Origin: Cichorium intybus
Taxonomy: Eukaryota > Streptophyta > Magnoliopsida > Asterales > Asteraceae
Length of the DNA: 64,000 nt
Direction of reading: 5' to 3'
Assembly (NCBI GenBank): GCA_023525715.1
Contig: CM042012.1
Span: 55,139,705 to 55,203,704 of the forward strand
The translations under genes were made by a program, and so were the position numbers. The first letter of the stretch is position 1. Every line of letters starts with the position of its first letter. Below the pieces are notes generated by a model. It ran no database searches and was not told where the DNA came from. It was given only the letters and a program-made list of their open reading frames with translations. This document shows positions 22,058-33,705 of the stretch, one piece after another.

Positions 22058-23246
22058 CTACAATTAACAGAATTTATTAGTTTAATTAATCCTTTTAAAT
22101 AATTACCCAATATATTATTTATTAAGGCTAGGACCCAAAATGCCCCAACTATGGTGTGAAGAGGGATGCCGTAATCACAACATAATGGTCATTAAGGTAG
22201 ATAATACACTTATCAATTTCATCTTATGAAATTCCTAGATCTGTTGAGACACATTGAACTGTTCAATGGCATGTTTAGTCTCGGATGTGCCCCACTGTTT
22301 GTGACTGGGATGCCGAGGATCACAAACCGGGTGTGAATAACCATGCAAATATGCTCGGTACTCTCGAAGTCAATTGTCATCTTTAATTAACGTGCCGGTT
22401 AACCACACACGCTCCGTTAATAATGACAAAATCGAGAAACCCATTGCAAGTCTTTGCGGACCCCAGTTGGTGTGCCGGTAAACCACACACGCTCCACCAA
22501 CGTTCCACAAAGTGCAATGTGCAATTCCATGGATTAGCACCAATTCACATTTTTAACCTAAAGTAACTAGATTGGGTTTTGTTCAAAGTTCTAGTACTTT
22601 CAATTACAGCATTATACTTTTAAGAGGCTTAGCGGTTCTATCAAACCCGTTCGGCTAACAACACTTGACTGACCAGGAGAGCGGTGGGTAAGAGTGGATA
22701 CCCACTAGACTAACATTTTATAGTCAGTCGCCTTATACCCTCTTTATAGGACAGTTTTGTGAATGAGGCCTACTTGCGGTAAGACTAACCAATTTTCTTA
22801 TATATAAATAATTAACTTTTAATCATAAATATATAAGATATATTTTAATCTCATTAAAATATTTTAGATTTAATTTTCTAAGAAATTTTCGTGAATTAAT
22901 ATATATTATTCGAAAATTTCAATTAAATCTTCAAGCTGATTTAATTTATCTTTTAATTTACAATTAATTAAATTAATTAAATCTAATAAGGGAATCACAA
23001 AAATTAATCAAATTAATTTCCTAACCCTTATCCCTAGATCACGAAATCAGCATGCAAAGATAAGGGGATCCAGTTATTTAATTATCCAATAATTACCATA
23101 AATAACACCCTACTTATAAAAGGCAAGCAAATCAAGGGGATCCAAGGGGTGGCGGCTAGGGTTAGGCCATCCTTGGTGATGTTCATCGCAAAAAACACCA
23201 AGGCAAAAAACAATTAAGCAGTTTATATCAATTCACAAGAAAACAA
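22058..23246 (-). other. Structured leader of Copia B
   Basis: This is the 1.2-kb region between primer site and gag. It holds two copies of the 22-base hairpin core (stems ATTAACG/CGTTAAT at 22386-22421 and GTTGGTG/CACCAAC at 22466-22501). It also has two hairpins with a shared GGGATGCCG loop (22155-22179 and 22297-22327) and a GTGGGTA/TACCCAC hairpin (22684-22705). The last 450 bases towards the primer site are AT-rich (TTAATTAAATTAATTAAA). Confidence 0.6.
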
Positions 23247-23263
23247 CCTATGCTCTGATACCA
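23247..23263 (-). other. Primer-binding site of Copia B (tRNA-iMet)
   Basis: The minus strand reads TGGTATCAGAGCATAGG next to the 5' LTR. It matches the complement of initiator methionine tRNA and shows that Copia B reads leftwards. Confidence 0.88.
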
Positions 23264-23264
23264 C

Positions 23265-24035
23265 TGAAGGGTTTTCTAGCAAACAATGAACACAAAAATT
23301 CCTTATGGTTCACATGCAACCCTAGAAACATCTATGTTTTCTTCTATGAAGATAATAAACTAAAACCTAAAGGCCAACAATTATTTCTAATGTTTCAATC
23401 AGAAGAACCAACCTTTGAATCTTGTTCTTGAAGCTAGCAGCAAAAGTATCCTGCCTCAAATGAAAGTCATACCCACAGCAATGGAGACGACAATTCAGCA
23501 GAGTTTTTCTGGTGAAAGTTGGTGCATGTTTTAGGGTGGCCAGGTGCCTCCTTTTATAGCCTCCAAGGGTTACAGCTGAAACCCTAAGGAGCCTCCAAGT
23601 GAGCAAGCCTGCAAACCAATTGGACCAAGCCTTTTTCTAAACCCTAATTAGGGTTTCGCCATTTTGAGGAACCCTCCTCAATTGGCGCCATTTATGGCCC
23701 CTGTCCACTGGCCAGCCTTTTATTCAACTATTGAATAATTACAAAACCAGTCCCTGCACTTTTAATTAATTAATTTAATCACTAAATTAAATCCAATTAA
23801 TTCTAGATTAAATCTCAATTAATTATTATAGTTTCTAATTAATATATTAACACTTAAATATATTAATAAACTATTTAATTAATTCTATTGATTTATTACA
23901 CAATTAATAAATCAACCTTTAACTCTACTGAACTCTATCCTGACCTCCAGCTATGAGGGCAACCCAAATGGACTTTGCTTCAATTAACAAGATAAATATA
24001 AATATAAAGTCATGGCTTAGACACCTAATCCAACA
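23265..24035 (-). repeat. 5' LTR of Copia B
   Basis: The 771-bp partner of 16691-17461, of equal length and with a few substitutions. It ends AATCCAACA before the TSD GTTTT at 24036-24040. Confidence 0.88.
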
Positions 24036-24207
24036 GTTTTGGTATCTAAGTCTTCTGCTGAATAATGTTTAAAAATGTTTTGATAAGTATGATTTATATG
24101 CTTTAAATATAAAGTTTCAATTTGGATGGTGTTCTTTGACATCCTGTTTATGTATTTGAACCATTTTTAAAATGAAAAATTTATTACGAATTTGGGACAT
24201 TACAAGT

Positions 24208-24220
24208 TGGTATCAGAGCC
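24208..24220 (+). other. Primer-binding site of Gypsy A (tRNA-iMet)
   Basis: TGGTATCAGAGCC lies three bases after the LTR end ATTACA. It is the usual initiator-Met primer complement and is on the plus strand, so Gypsy A reads rightwards. Confidence 0.9.
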
Positions 24221-25161
24221 TTGGTTTGAGGGATTTGGATGAACAAGAATGTGATTACAAGGATTTGGATGAACATGACTGTGAATCCAAATGCAAACTG
24301 GGGATTTGAGGATTTTCTAAAAGGATTTTTCAAAGGATAACGTTTTTTTTATAAATTTATAAGTAGTTAGGGAGAGTAACATGTGGAAGATTCCTTTGCA
24401 TGTTCTTGTTTGATTGTTTCTTGAGAGTTTGAAACTTGGTATGAATACCTGACTTATGATTTTAAACGGGTAAATAAGTTTTAAAAGGGATGAGATGCGA
24501 GACGTACAGTCGGCCGGAGCTCAAGTAAGTGATTTAATTCCCAAAATATCCATGATATTATGTGCTGATGATATGATATATGCTAGAAATAGGCTAAGGA
24601 TCCACTCAGGAAATTGCATGATAGAATTGGCCTGGATCATAGGGATGCCTTTTGCCTAGTTTGTTGTTTGATGTGTGCTGCTTGCTATGTGCTACTTGTG
24701 TGTGTGCCTTCTAGATCTATGCTTGTAGTGTTAGGAAGTTAAGGGAATAGTTTAGAATTGTATGTAATAGGATCGGATAGGCTTAGAATTATTGAGCTGG
24801 CCTTACTGGATGTTCCTTGTTTGGTTGTGACTTTAAGGTAGGGTCAATTATTCGACTCTATATATATTCTTATTGCATACAATTACGCATTCACGAGACG
24901 ACCTGGCGGTATGAGCTGAACTTCTTGTGGTGCGGGTGAGATGTGGAATTCTTAGGTAGACGAGGAAGAGTGTTAGGCACTTTGGTGAAGGGTTGTTTGA
25001 ATAATATTTGAATGCCTTTTAGAATGGAGTGAGGCGACTTAGGGAATCGGAACGACCTTTGGAACAAGTACGAATAGGTGTGGAAGGTATTACAAGGGCC
25101 CATACTATTGGAAGCACACGATTCGTACCTGGAACGAAGGGAGACCTGAGGGATCTAAGGA
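24221..25161 (+). other. Leader of Gypsy A up to the CACTA insertion
   Basis: No sustained frame is present. Sequence like this (5' untranslated region of a Gypsy element) continues directly after the CACTA at 40518, as shown by the GTC duplication at 25162-25164 and 40515-40517. Confidence 0.55.
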
Positions 25162-25433
25162 GTCCACTAGTACAAAATTGCACATTGGTCACACCGAAAA
25201 AACGTGACCATATGCGTTTGGTGACAAGTTTTTTTTTCCACTGAAAGTGTTGCCATAGGCTTTGCGATATTAGGTTTCATATCGTCACTTTATAATATTG
25301 TGTCCGTATGCCATGAAAAAGTGTGGCGGTATCATACAAGTGTGACCATTGACTCGACAAATTTGTTCCAAAATCAATCAATTTTGTCTAATATTGTGGC
25401 ATTAAAGCGTAAGTAGACACACAATTTCAATAT

Positions 25434-26722
25434 TGTAGTAACTGTATATAATGAATGGTGACATACAAGTACATTCAATGAAGCATTATACTAGTAACTG
25501 GTCACACAATTAGAAGATTGTTGACGCTATTGGGTTATGTTTGGTGACAAATATTTACCAAGAACATGACCATGTTTACTAAATGGTGACATGTATGTAA
25601 TTTAAAAAGTGACAATTTGGTAGCATCTAGTCATACAGACAATATATGTAATGTGACCAATAGTAGTTTATAGAGATACACTATTACAATATTGTAGTGA
25701 CTGTCTATAATGAATGGTGACATACATGTACATTCAATGAAGCGTTATACTAGCAATTTGTCATACAAATAGAAGATTGTTAAGACTATTGGGTATGTTT
25801 GCAGACAATTATTTAGCATGAACATGACCATGTTTACTAAATGGTGACATGTATGTAATTTTAAAAGTGACAATTTGGTAGCATCTAGTCATACAGTCAA
25901 TATATGTAATGTGACCAATTGTAGTTTATAGAGGCACACTATTTAAATATTGTAGTGACTATATATAAAGAATGGCGACATACACGTAAATTCTATGAAA
26001 CGTTATACTAGTAATTTGTCACACAATTAGAGGATTGTTAAGACTATTGGGTATGTTTGGTGACAATTAATTACGATGAACATGACCATGTTTACTAAAT
26101 GGTGACATGTATATAATTTTAAAAGTGACAATTTGGTAGCATCTAGTCATACAGTCAATATATGTAATGTGACCAATTGTAGTTTATAGAGACACACTAT
26201 TTAAATTTTGTAGTGACTATATATAAAGAATGGTGACATACAAGTAAATTCTATGAAACGTTATACTAGTAATTTGTTACACAATTAGAGGATTGTTAAT
26301 ACTATTGGGTATGTTTGGTGACAATTAATTACGATGAACATGACCATGTTTACTAAATGGTGACATGTATGTAATTTTAAAAGTGACAATTTGGTAGCAT
26401 CTAGTCATACAGACAATATATCTAATGTGACCAATACAAGTTTATAGAGACATACAATGTCAATATTGTAGTGACTATATATAAAGAATGGTGACATACA
26501 AGTAAATTCTATGAAACGTTATACTAGTAATTTGTCACACAATTAGAGGATTGTTAAGACTATTGGGTATTTTTGGTGACAATTAATTACGATGAACATG
26601 ACCATGTTTACTAAATGGTGACATGTATGTAATTTTAAAAGTGACAATTTGGTAGCATCTAGTTATACAGACAATATATCTAATGTGACCAAAACTAGTT
26701 TATAGAGACATATATACAATAC
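25434..26722. repeat. Left subterminal tandem array, five units of about 258 bp
   Basis: Units start at the TGTAG(T) motif at 25434, 25693, 25951, 26209 and 26467, a period of 258-259. Each includes GAATGGTGACATACA, GAACATGACCATGTTTACTA, AATGGTGACATGTATGT and TTTGGTAGCATCTAGT. The recurring GTGAC motifs are probably where the TNPA-type protein binds, as in other En/Spm elements (inference). Confidence 0.85.
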
Positions 26723-26875
26723 CACTAAAAGTAACCATAAACCAAAAGGCAAGGATAATAAAAAAGAATATGATATTATAAATAATTCAAATGACATTCT
26801 GTACATTAGATACCCAAATAAAATAACTAAACATAAGTGTTTGTAACAACCATTGTAATAAATACTTAATTGAAA

Positions 26876-29744
26876 CTAGTCTTTCATGTTGAGGGAACGC
26901 ATCCTTGTTTTCTTGGCAAGCATCCCATTGGGTATGTAATTCTTGCGCTTCTGTGAGCTTTGAATTACATTCTCTTTATCTGGTTTGAAACCTGATTTGC
27001 AAGACTTTTTGACAACATCTTTGGCAATTGGTATATCTTGAGCTGGTGTGTCATCTGTTTTGGCAGCTTCTTTCACAACAGACTTCAAAACAGTTGTCTC
27101 TTCAGATGGTTGCACAACAGGTAGATTAACTTTAACTAGAAAAACATTTGGTTCCTATATCAACAACATTGTAACAAAACGGATTATGTACAGAACTTAT
27201 TAGAGTATTTTATGAAGGAAATAGTATAGTAATATACAAACAAGTTTAGTGAATAAACTAACCTTTGCAGCAGGTTTCACAAGGTCTTTTGGCCATGGGA
27301 CAAAAGATTTATATGCATCCTCAACTGTTTTCATGTTAGCAGTTTCATAAGGTAAATATGAATCCTTTTTGACCATTTCTAAAATCGACACTTTGTAACA
27401 GTCTTGTTGCAAAGGCACTGCATGAATTGTTTGTGGTTGTTTTGATAAGTGAATTTCACCACGAGTAACAATGTTCCTCTTATCAGGATACGATAGAGAA
27501 CACTTGATTGGCTGTAATAATTATTGACATGAGTACTAGTAAATAAAAAACAGAATTGTAGACAATGTGTAAAATTTATTACCTCATAAATTGAATTATT
27601 TTTTGAAATTGCTGGTAATTCAGGATTTGTTGTTGAACTTTTTGGGGCAGTAACTCTTTTGGTGTTTTTAAGAATTGCCTAAAAACCAAATTATGTTAGA
27701 TATGGCAAAGATAATCAAATAGTACATGATATATGATACATACTGGTGTTGAAGTTGGTGATGGTGTATAAGCAATTGCAGACATATCGTTATTCTCACT
27801 AGGTTGTTTACTTGTCTTTGTAATTGGCTGAAAAAACAGAAGTTCCAAATTATTTAATAAATAATGTTACAGACAAAGTGTATAATGGGATTAAATTGAT
27901 TATTAATGGCATACGGGTGTTAATGGTTCATGTCTTAGTTGTTGAGATCTGTTGATGTCAGCAGTTACTTGAGATTCAGCCACATTGTCAATTGAAACAT
28001 CTTAGGCAAGATTATGTAAAAGTGATAATTAATATGACAAAAGGAGATTAAAAATACATTGAAAACTGATGTAGTTATAGGAGTTGACTTACAGATGTTT
28101 TAGGCAGATCTAGAAGCTTAACTCCTGTGGCAGCAAGATGAGCTAAAACAAGCTGCATTTGTTTTGATTGTTCATCAACCTTTGTATATAAAGCCTTGAT
28201 TTCAGCATCTTTCTTCTCAATTGCAATTTTCCCAGCATGCACTGCATTTTTTAGGCTCTTAGTTTCCTCCTTAGCAGATCCTTTGTTGCGAGGAACATTA
28301 TAATATGTAGTGGCAGTCACTCCCGTTCCCACACCCTTTAAAAAGCGACCCTTTTCCGAGCCAAAAACTAAGGTCATCGCATGTGTACCCGGTTCAAGGA
28401 TTACATTTCCATCTTTTATCTCCTTTTCATGTTCCATCTGAAGACAATGTTTGTATGCATAAAGTAATTATAATATAGATGACATAAATTAAAATACTAT
28501 AAGTATCATTAAAAATATAAAACTTACTAGTTGATCCGCCTTCTCCTTCACGTTATCATCCGGAATTTCGCCTTTTTTATCTTTACGACCTTTACGCCAC
28601 ATTAATGATCTTGGGGGCTCTTCATCTTTTGCAATGACATTGTTTGCAACCTTGGTGAAGAAATAAATTTTATGTTATAAACAATATTTACCAATACTTG
28701 TGTACCCTACCATAACATATATGTATAAAAGATGAACCTTACCAGCTTCTCTCTTAAAGTGGTATATCCCCCTCTTCCCATCCGATGAGTATATTTGGAA
28801 TTCTTTCGTGCTTCAGTCGTCCTTTGTGACAAATCCTGCAAGTAACAATTTTTGCCATATGATATAATTAGCATACTTGGAAAGTAAAGGATAATTAGAT
28901 GTATAATAAAAGGTATAGGAGTTTAACATTAAAGTTTTCAGATTGTGTGTGATTAACGAAGTTGTCCTAAGCATCTTGTTCCTTTATTAGGGTACGATAA
29001 CATCTGGGGATTTTTGCTAGCTTCCTAGGATTTTGTAAGTTAGGCTTTATGTAGTTTGCATACAGTTTCCTTCTGAAATTTCGTAGAAGCATACCCATCC
29101 TATTCATCACAAATTTTCTTCGAGTCTCCTCAACATCAAAAAAACGCTATAATGAGTAGTTACATATTGTTAGTGGTGGATATAAATTATTAGGAGGGAT
29201 AAAAAAGTAGTATATCAAATATAAAGTAAGTAAGATAATTTGTTAACTGTAATCTCTTCCCATAGTTTGTTCCTGACTTCTGGGGTTACATCCTTCCACG
29301 AATAAACACTTATTCCCACCTTCTGTCCGACAAGATCTCCCAAGTAGCTAACAAACAATTGCCTATTCCTCCCATATAACCTACCCATTGCATCAAACTT
29401 TACATGTTTTCTTTTCCCACCAGATCTGCTGTACTCTGTGCGTAGCTTTGGCAATCGTGTCATGCCCCTCTTCCTATCTGGCCTTGGAGGACGTGGGAGT
29501 TGGATTTCATTCTCAGAGTCTGTGTTGCTATTGTAGTCAGCACTGCTATCCGATCCAACATCATGGTCTGCATCCATCCCTTCTCCAACTTCAGGGAGAG
29601 TGTTGTTGTCTTCTCCACCATTAGAGTCCGTAGTGTATTCTTCTCCAACTTCTTGTTCAGAATGATAATGAATTCCTCATCATTATGATGAAGTTCATCA
29701 TCAAAATGATGTGTATCTTCAGGCACTAAGTTGTTGACATCCAT
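26876..29744 (-). pseudogene. TNPA-like En/Spm accessory gene (Transposase_24 family)
   Basis: Spliced minus-strand pieces match the plant Ptta/En/Spm family. The start, MDVNNLVPEDTHHFDDELHH, is at 29744. An acidic part and the conserved core at 29577-29215 (GMTRLPKL, FDAMGRLYGRN, LVGQKVGISVYSWKDV) are in a different frame from the start, so a frame change lies near 29685. The next exon (about 29145-28930) has RKFVMNRMGMLLRNFRRKLY but is cut by TAG at 28967-28969. Further pieces carry YTHRMGRGGYTTL (about 28770), MEHEKEIKDGNVILEPGTHA with a coiled C-terminal helix (28437-28075), and a basic last exon ending RMRSLNMKD at 26876. It probably encoded the protein that binds subterminal repeats. 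Confidence 0.72.
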
Positions 29745-29755
29745 TTCGCTTCACT

Positions 29756-30650
29756 TAACATGCAATTAAAATCATGAAATTCATTAGTAAATGACCAGTA
29801 TTAAGGTAATTGTAAATACACATAGAAAATAGCCATTAGCATTTCATCAAACAGTTGGAGATCAACATGATCAACGTATGGTAAAAAGTTGTGTTTTTCA
29901 GTAGCATTTCAACAAACAGTTAGTGTGCAACAAGCCCACTTATTCTTTATGTAAAAAACATGCAATTTGTGAGAATCGCCAATCATAGCAATAAGAAAGA
30001 TTCACATTATAAACAAAAGCAATAGTTAATATAAGAAAACATTACACTTACAGCAGATTGAGAGTAGGAATTACCCGATAAAATAAGTATGAAGCCAAAT
30101 TCGCCAGAAAGAATATAAATTCGATACAATGGTGGATTGAGTTGCAGTTTGTTACCCAATATCTCGGAAATAAAAGGATCGATGGCATAAAAATTTCGAG
30201 TTTTGGCGGTCACAATGATAAACACTTCCCGCCTTGATTTGGAACAAAAAAACCCTTCCAAAGATGAGACTGGAATCCATCGTAGCCCCGAAAATCAAGG
30301 TCATTACTCGAATTTCTAGGGGAGGTTGATCTGCACGATCCATTCATGATCTGCACCTTCCACATATGTATTAGGTATTTAGGTTTAGGCGTAGAAGTTC
30401 GAAAGGGCCGGGTAAATTGAATTGTGAGAGGAGGTGATCCGACCCAAATCTGAAATAAGTAAAAATATATAAGTAAAAGTATCATAATATGAGTATATAT
30501 ACAAGTTAATTAATATAATTCATATTAATTATATAAGAAGAAAATATGTATCATATATTATTAAAAAAATAATTGACTTTCTACTAGACCTGATTTATGT
30601 TGCACGGTTATCTACCAAATATTGTATTTTAATTGAAATCCATTTATTTG
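29756..30650. other. Spacer upstream of the TNPA-like gene
   Basis: About 0.9 kb without a convincing gene, probably containing the TNPA-like promoter. A 91-codon minus-strand frame at 30210-30485 has some protein-like character (LDFRGYDGFQSHLWKGFF) and could be an untranslated or relic exon. I cannot assign it. Confidence 0.35.
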
Positions 30651-30654
30651 TATA

Positions 30655-31754
30655 GGGTAGATGGTCAACCAGGTAGGGTTGTGATTGGTTATGGTCAACC
30701 ATGAAGGGTCGTGATGGGTTATGGTCAACCATGAAGGGTCGTGATGGGTTATGATCAACCATGAAGGGTTGTGATGGGTTATGGTCAACCAGGTAGGGTT
30801 GTGATGGGTTATGGTCAACCAGGTAGGGTTGTGATGGGTTATGGTCAACCATGAAGGGTTGTGATGGGTTATGGTCAACCAAGTAGGGTTGTGATGGGTT
30901 ATGGTCAACCATGAAGGGTCGTGATGGGTTATGGTCAACCAGGTAGGGTTGTGATGGGTTATGGTCAACCATGTAGGGTTGTGATGGGTTATGGTCAACC
31001 AGGTAGGGTTGTGATGGGTTATGGTCAACCAGGTAGGGTTGTGATGGGTTATGGTCAACCAGGTAGGGTTGTGATGGGTTATGGTCAACCAGGTAGGGTT
31101 GTGATGGGTTATGGTCAACTATGAAGGGTTGTGATGGGTTATGGTCAACCAGGTAGGGTTGTGATGGGTTATGGTCAACCATGAAGGGTCGTGATGGGTT
31201 ATAGTCAACCAGGTAGGGTTGTGATGGGTTATGGTCAACTAGGTAGGGTTGTGATGGGTTATGGTCAACCAGGTAGGGTTGTGATGGGTTATGGTCAACC
31301 AGGTAGGGTTGTGATGGGTTATGGTCAACCAGGTAGGGTTGTGATGGGTTATGGTCAACCATGAAGGGTGGTCAAAGGTTATGGTCAACCATGAACGGTC
31401 GTGATGGGTTATGGTCAACCATGAAGGGTTGTGATGGGTTATAGTCAACCAGGTAGGGTTGTGATGGGTTATGGTCAACCAGGTAGGGTTGTGATGGGTT
31501 ATGGTCAACCAGGTAGGGTTGTGATGGGTTATGGTCAACCATGAAGGGTTGTGATGGGGTTATGGTCAACGAGGTAGGGTTGTGATGGGTTATGGTCAAC
31601 CAGGTAGGGTTGTGATGGGTTATGGTTAACCAGGTAGGGTTGTGATGGGTTATGGTCAACCATGAAGGGTCGTGATGGGTTATGGTCAACCAGGTAGGGT
31701 TGTGATGGGTTATGGTCAACCATGAAGGGTTATGATGGGTTATGGTCAACCAGG
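30655..31754. repeat. 30-bp minisatellite, about 37 units
   Basis: The unit is GGTTATGGTCAACC followed by AGGTAGGGTTGTGATG (type A) or ATGAAGGGTYGTGATG (type B), interspersed in irregular order. One inserted base near 31557 shifts the register. Because 30 is divisible by 3, two minus frames (decapeptides VDHNPSQPYL and TITHHNPTWL) and one plus frame (GYGQPGRVVM) stay open for long stretches. Openness is therefore a property of the unit and does not by itself show coding. Confidence 0.92.
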
Positions 31755-32150
31755 TAGGCCCGAATATGTTAATTTCTGTCCATGTTTGCATATTTTAACA
31801 TATTTGGTCCCTGTTTTTATATCTTTTAGTAGATTTCTGTTGCATTTAACATGTTTGGTCCATTGTAGGCCCAAATATGTTAATTTCAGTCCATGTTTTC
31901 ATATTTTAACATATTTGGTCCCTGTTTTTATATCTTTTAGTAGATTTGAGTTGCATTTAACATGTTTGGTCCATTGTAGGCCCGAATATGTTAATTTCAG
32001 TCCATGTTTGCATATTTTAACATATTTGGTCCTGTTTTTATATCTTTTAGTAGATTTGAGTTGCATTTAACATGTTTGGTCCATTGTAGGCCTTAATATG
32101 TTAATTTCAGTCCATGTTTGCATATTTTAACTTATATCACAGCTTATATT
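31755..32150. repeat. 111-bp tandem array, about 3.6 units
   Basis: The array joins directly to the minisatellite. Units start TAGGCCCGAATATGTTAATT at 31755, 31866, 31977 and 32087, with TTTGGTCCCTGTTTTTATAT and CATTTAACATGTTTGGTCCA in each. No coding potential beyond chance frames. Confidence 0.88.
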
Positions 32151-32464
32151 TGTAACAAAATTGGTCCTTAAGGAATTCATACTGATTGTATTCCATACGT
32201 ATGCATTGTGCCCTGCGGCTGATTGCCTACCCCATTTTTCTTTAAGAAATTTGTTAATGAAAAAGATCAAACATCGAGAAAAACGTTTGTATACAATGAA
32301 ACATCAAATTAACAATGAACATCGACATAAGCATATTATATTAGATACGGAATAGTTATAACACAATATCATCAAAATCTATACATGATGATACATATAC
32401 ACAAAAATAAAAAGTACGAAATTAAACATGATCAAACACTGAACAAAATTCTAAGTATGTTATC

Positions 32465-32842
32465 CTATTTAGTTCTTACTTTTTTCACTTGAAGGAGACT
32501 TTCACATTCATTCATCGTTTCAACCAACTCATCTATGAGTTCGGTCAAGATGTCCATGGCTTGGTGGTTTCTTCGTATTAGTTTCTTCAGCATATCTCTC
32601 TCAGGGGTTGGGGGGAGACGAGGAATTGCCCGGAGTAGATCATATTGATCGTCAACTTCTTGTTCGATTAAATCTCTTGTTTCGTTTGCCCAAACGTATT
32701 GCTTTCCTATGGTTTCATATTGTTGTTCGATTTCGTCCTTGGTAATTTCAGAGATATTGTCTTGTATTTTGGATGAAGACGCGATTCCTTCCTTGCTAAC
32801 TTCAGATGTTTTGTCTTGTATTTTTGATGAAGACGAAGGCAT
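32465..32842 (-). CDS. Small helical cargo protein of the CACTA (125 aa)
   Basis: A single-exon frame starts MPSSSSKIQDKTSEVSKEG, and SSSKIQDxxSEI/V is duplicated within the first 40 residues. The rest is charged and predicted helical (IEQQYETIGKQYVWANETRD, a PRLPPTPERD turn, then MDILTELIDELVETMNECES). There is no signal peptide or membrane segment. I do not recognise a family. It is the first of three similar-sized helical frames between minisatellite and transposase. An open frame, proper ATG and charged heptad-like pattern argue for a real gene; function is unknown. Confidence 0.5.
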   Translation of the reverse strand: MPSSSSKIQDKTSEVSKEGIASSSKIQDNISEITKDEIEQQYETIGKQYVWANETRDLIEQEVDDQYDLLRAIPRLPPTPERDMLKKLIRRNHQAMDILTELIDELVETMNECESLLQVKKVRTK

Positions 32843-33387
32843 GAATGCTGTGTGTCAGAAAGATATGAATTGTGATACGTGATCGATAATGGTCAAACCG
32901 TTTGCCTTATAAAGGTAAAGTTGGTTTTCGGTCAGTTTCCAAATAAATATAAAAGTTATTTTTTACTTGGGATAATAACTTCTTAGGTCATGTAGATATA
33001 ATGATAGTTTACGCGTGTATAATACCGATGGATGACGTTATGGAGCAGTTACTGCAAGACGCCTGATGAGATGGCTAGCCGTATTACTATAACCGTTATG
33101 ATGATTTAGCATTTAATTCGATTTGTAGTTGTATATTGGAATACATACCGTATTTAAGTTATCGATACGGTTTTATATTCCTAAGTTATATTATAGTTAG
33201 CATTTAATTCGCTTTGTAGTTGTATATTGGAATACATACCGTATTTAAGTTAGTATACTATTCTAATAACTGTTATTATATTCCTAAGTTATATTATAAA
33301 TACTGGTTTTTCAAAAGGGATAGATACGATTTTCCAATCAAATATTAAAACTTCCATATTATCTCTCTAGAACACTTCTACCCCTAA

Positions 33388-33705
33388 ACCACAATCGACG
33401 CTGATATTGTGAGAAAGGTTCGTGATTACGCAAGAGAGTACGCCGATGAAAAAAGGGACAAGATCCATGAAGCCAGGATCAATATGATGTCTTTACGATC
33501 CCGTCTAGAAACACGAGTGTTTTTTAGGGACTACATGTTGGAATCTACAACAAAGAAGAACATTCCCACCAATTACTACGATCAACGTCTTCAAAGCATA
33601 CACAAAGAAATCGAGGCATGTAAGGGTTTTCATCAGAAGATGGAACAAGTTAGTATGGCTATGAAATTCCAAGTGGAAGCAGTGGAGGATTTACTTAAGG
33701 AATAG
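33388..33705 (+). pseudogene. Small coiled-coil cargo frame lacking an ATG
   Basis: The open frame from 33388 to the TAG at 33703-33705 encodes a highly charged helical protein: VRKVRDYAREYADEKRDKIH, then RSRLETRVFFRDYMLES, and a C-terminal coil KMEQVSMAMKFQVEAVEDLL. No ATG opens it. An in-frame TAA lies at 33385 and the first methionine is internal. The start may have been lost (an ATC stands at 33394), or a non-AUG start or upstream exon is used. It is divergently placed relative to its two neighbours on the minus strand. Confidence 0.45.

Larger units (their letters stand above)
16691..24035 (-). mobile_element. Gag-only, non-autonomous Copia retrotransposon (Copia B)
   Basis: A 7345-bp element with two 771-bp LTRs (TGAAGGGTTTTC ... 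ATCCAACA) and the 5-bp TSD GTTTT at 16686-16690 and 24036-24040. It has a minus-strand tRNA-iMet primer site at 23247 and a polypurine tract at the left LTR. The 5.8-kb interior has one substantial frame, a 296-residue gag-like protein. No protease, integrase or reverse transcriptase motif is visible, so it must depend on enzymes of another Copia. The LTRs differ at scattered positions (for example 16754/23328 and 16813/23387), so it is older than Copia A. It inserted into the left LTR of Gypsy A. Confidence 0.88.
15474..24204 (+). repeat. 5' LTR of Gypsy A, split by Copia B
   Basis: The LTR runs 15474-16690 and resumes at 24041-24204, about 1.4 kb in total, ending TTTGGGACATTACA. The break lies inside GAAGTTTTGGTATC, which is uninterrupted in the other LTR at about 51668-51681. 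It includes paired TTAGCGACGCTAA motifs (about 16078-16112) and a short-period repeat array described separately. Confidence 0.85.

Noticed and set aside
30655..31754. CRISPR-like regular repeats
   Set aside because: The 30-bp units abut without unique spacers and the sequence is a plant nuclear genome; it is a minisatellite.
30595..31791. Long decapeptide-repeat reading frames
   Set aside because: Open in several frames at once because the 30-bp unit lacks stops; reported as a minisatellite, not as a gene.
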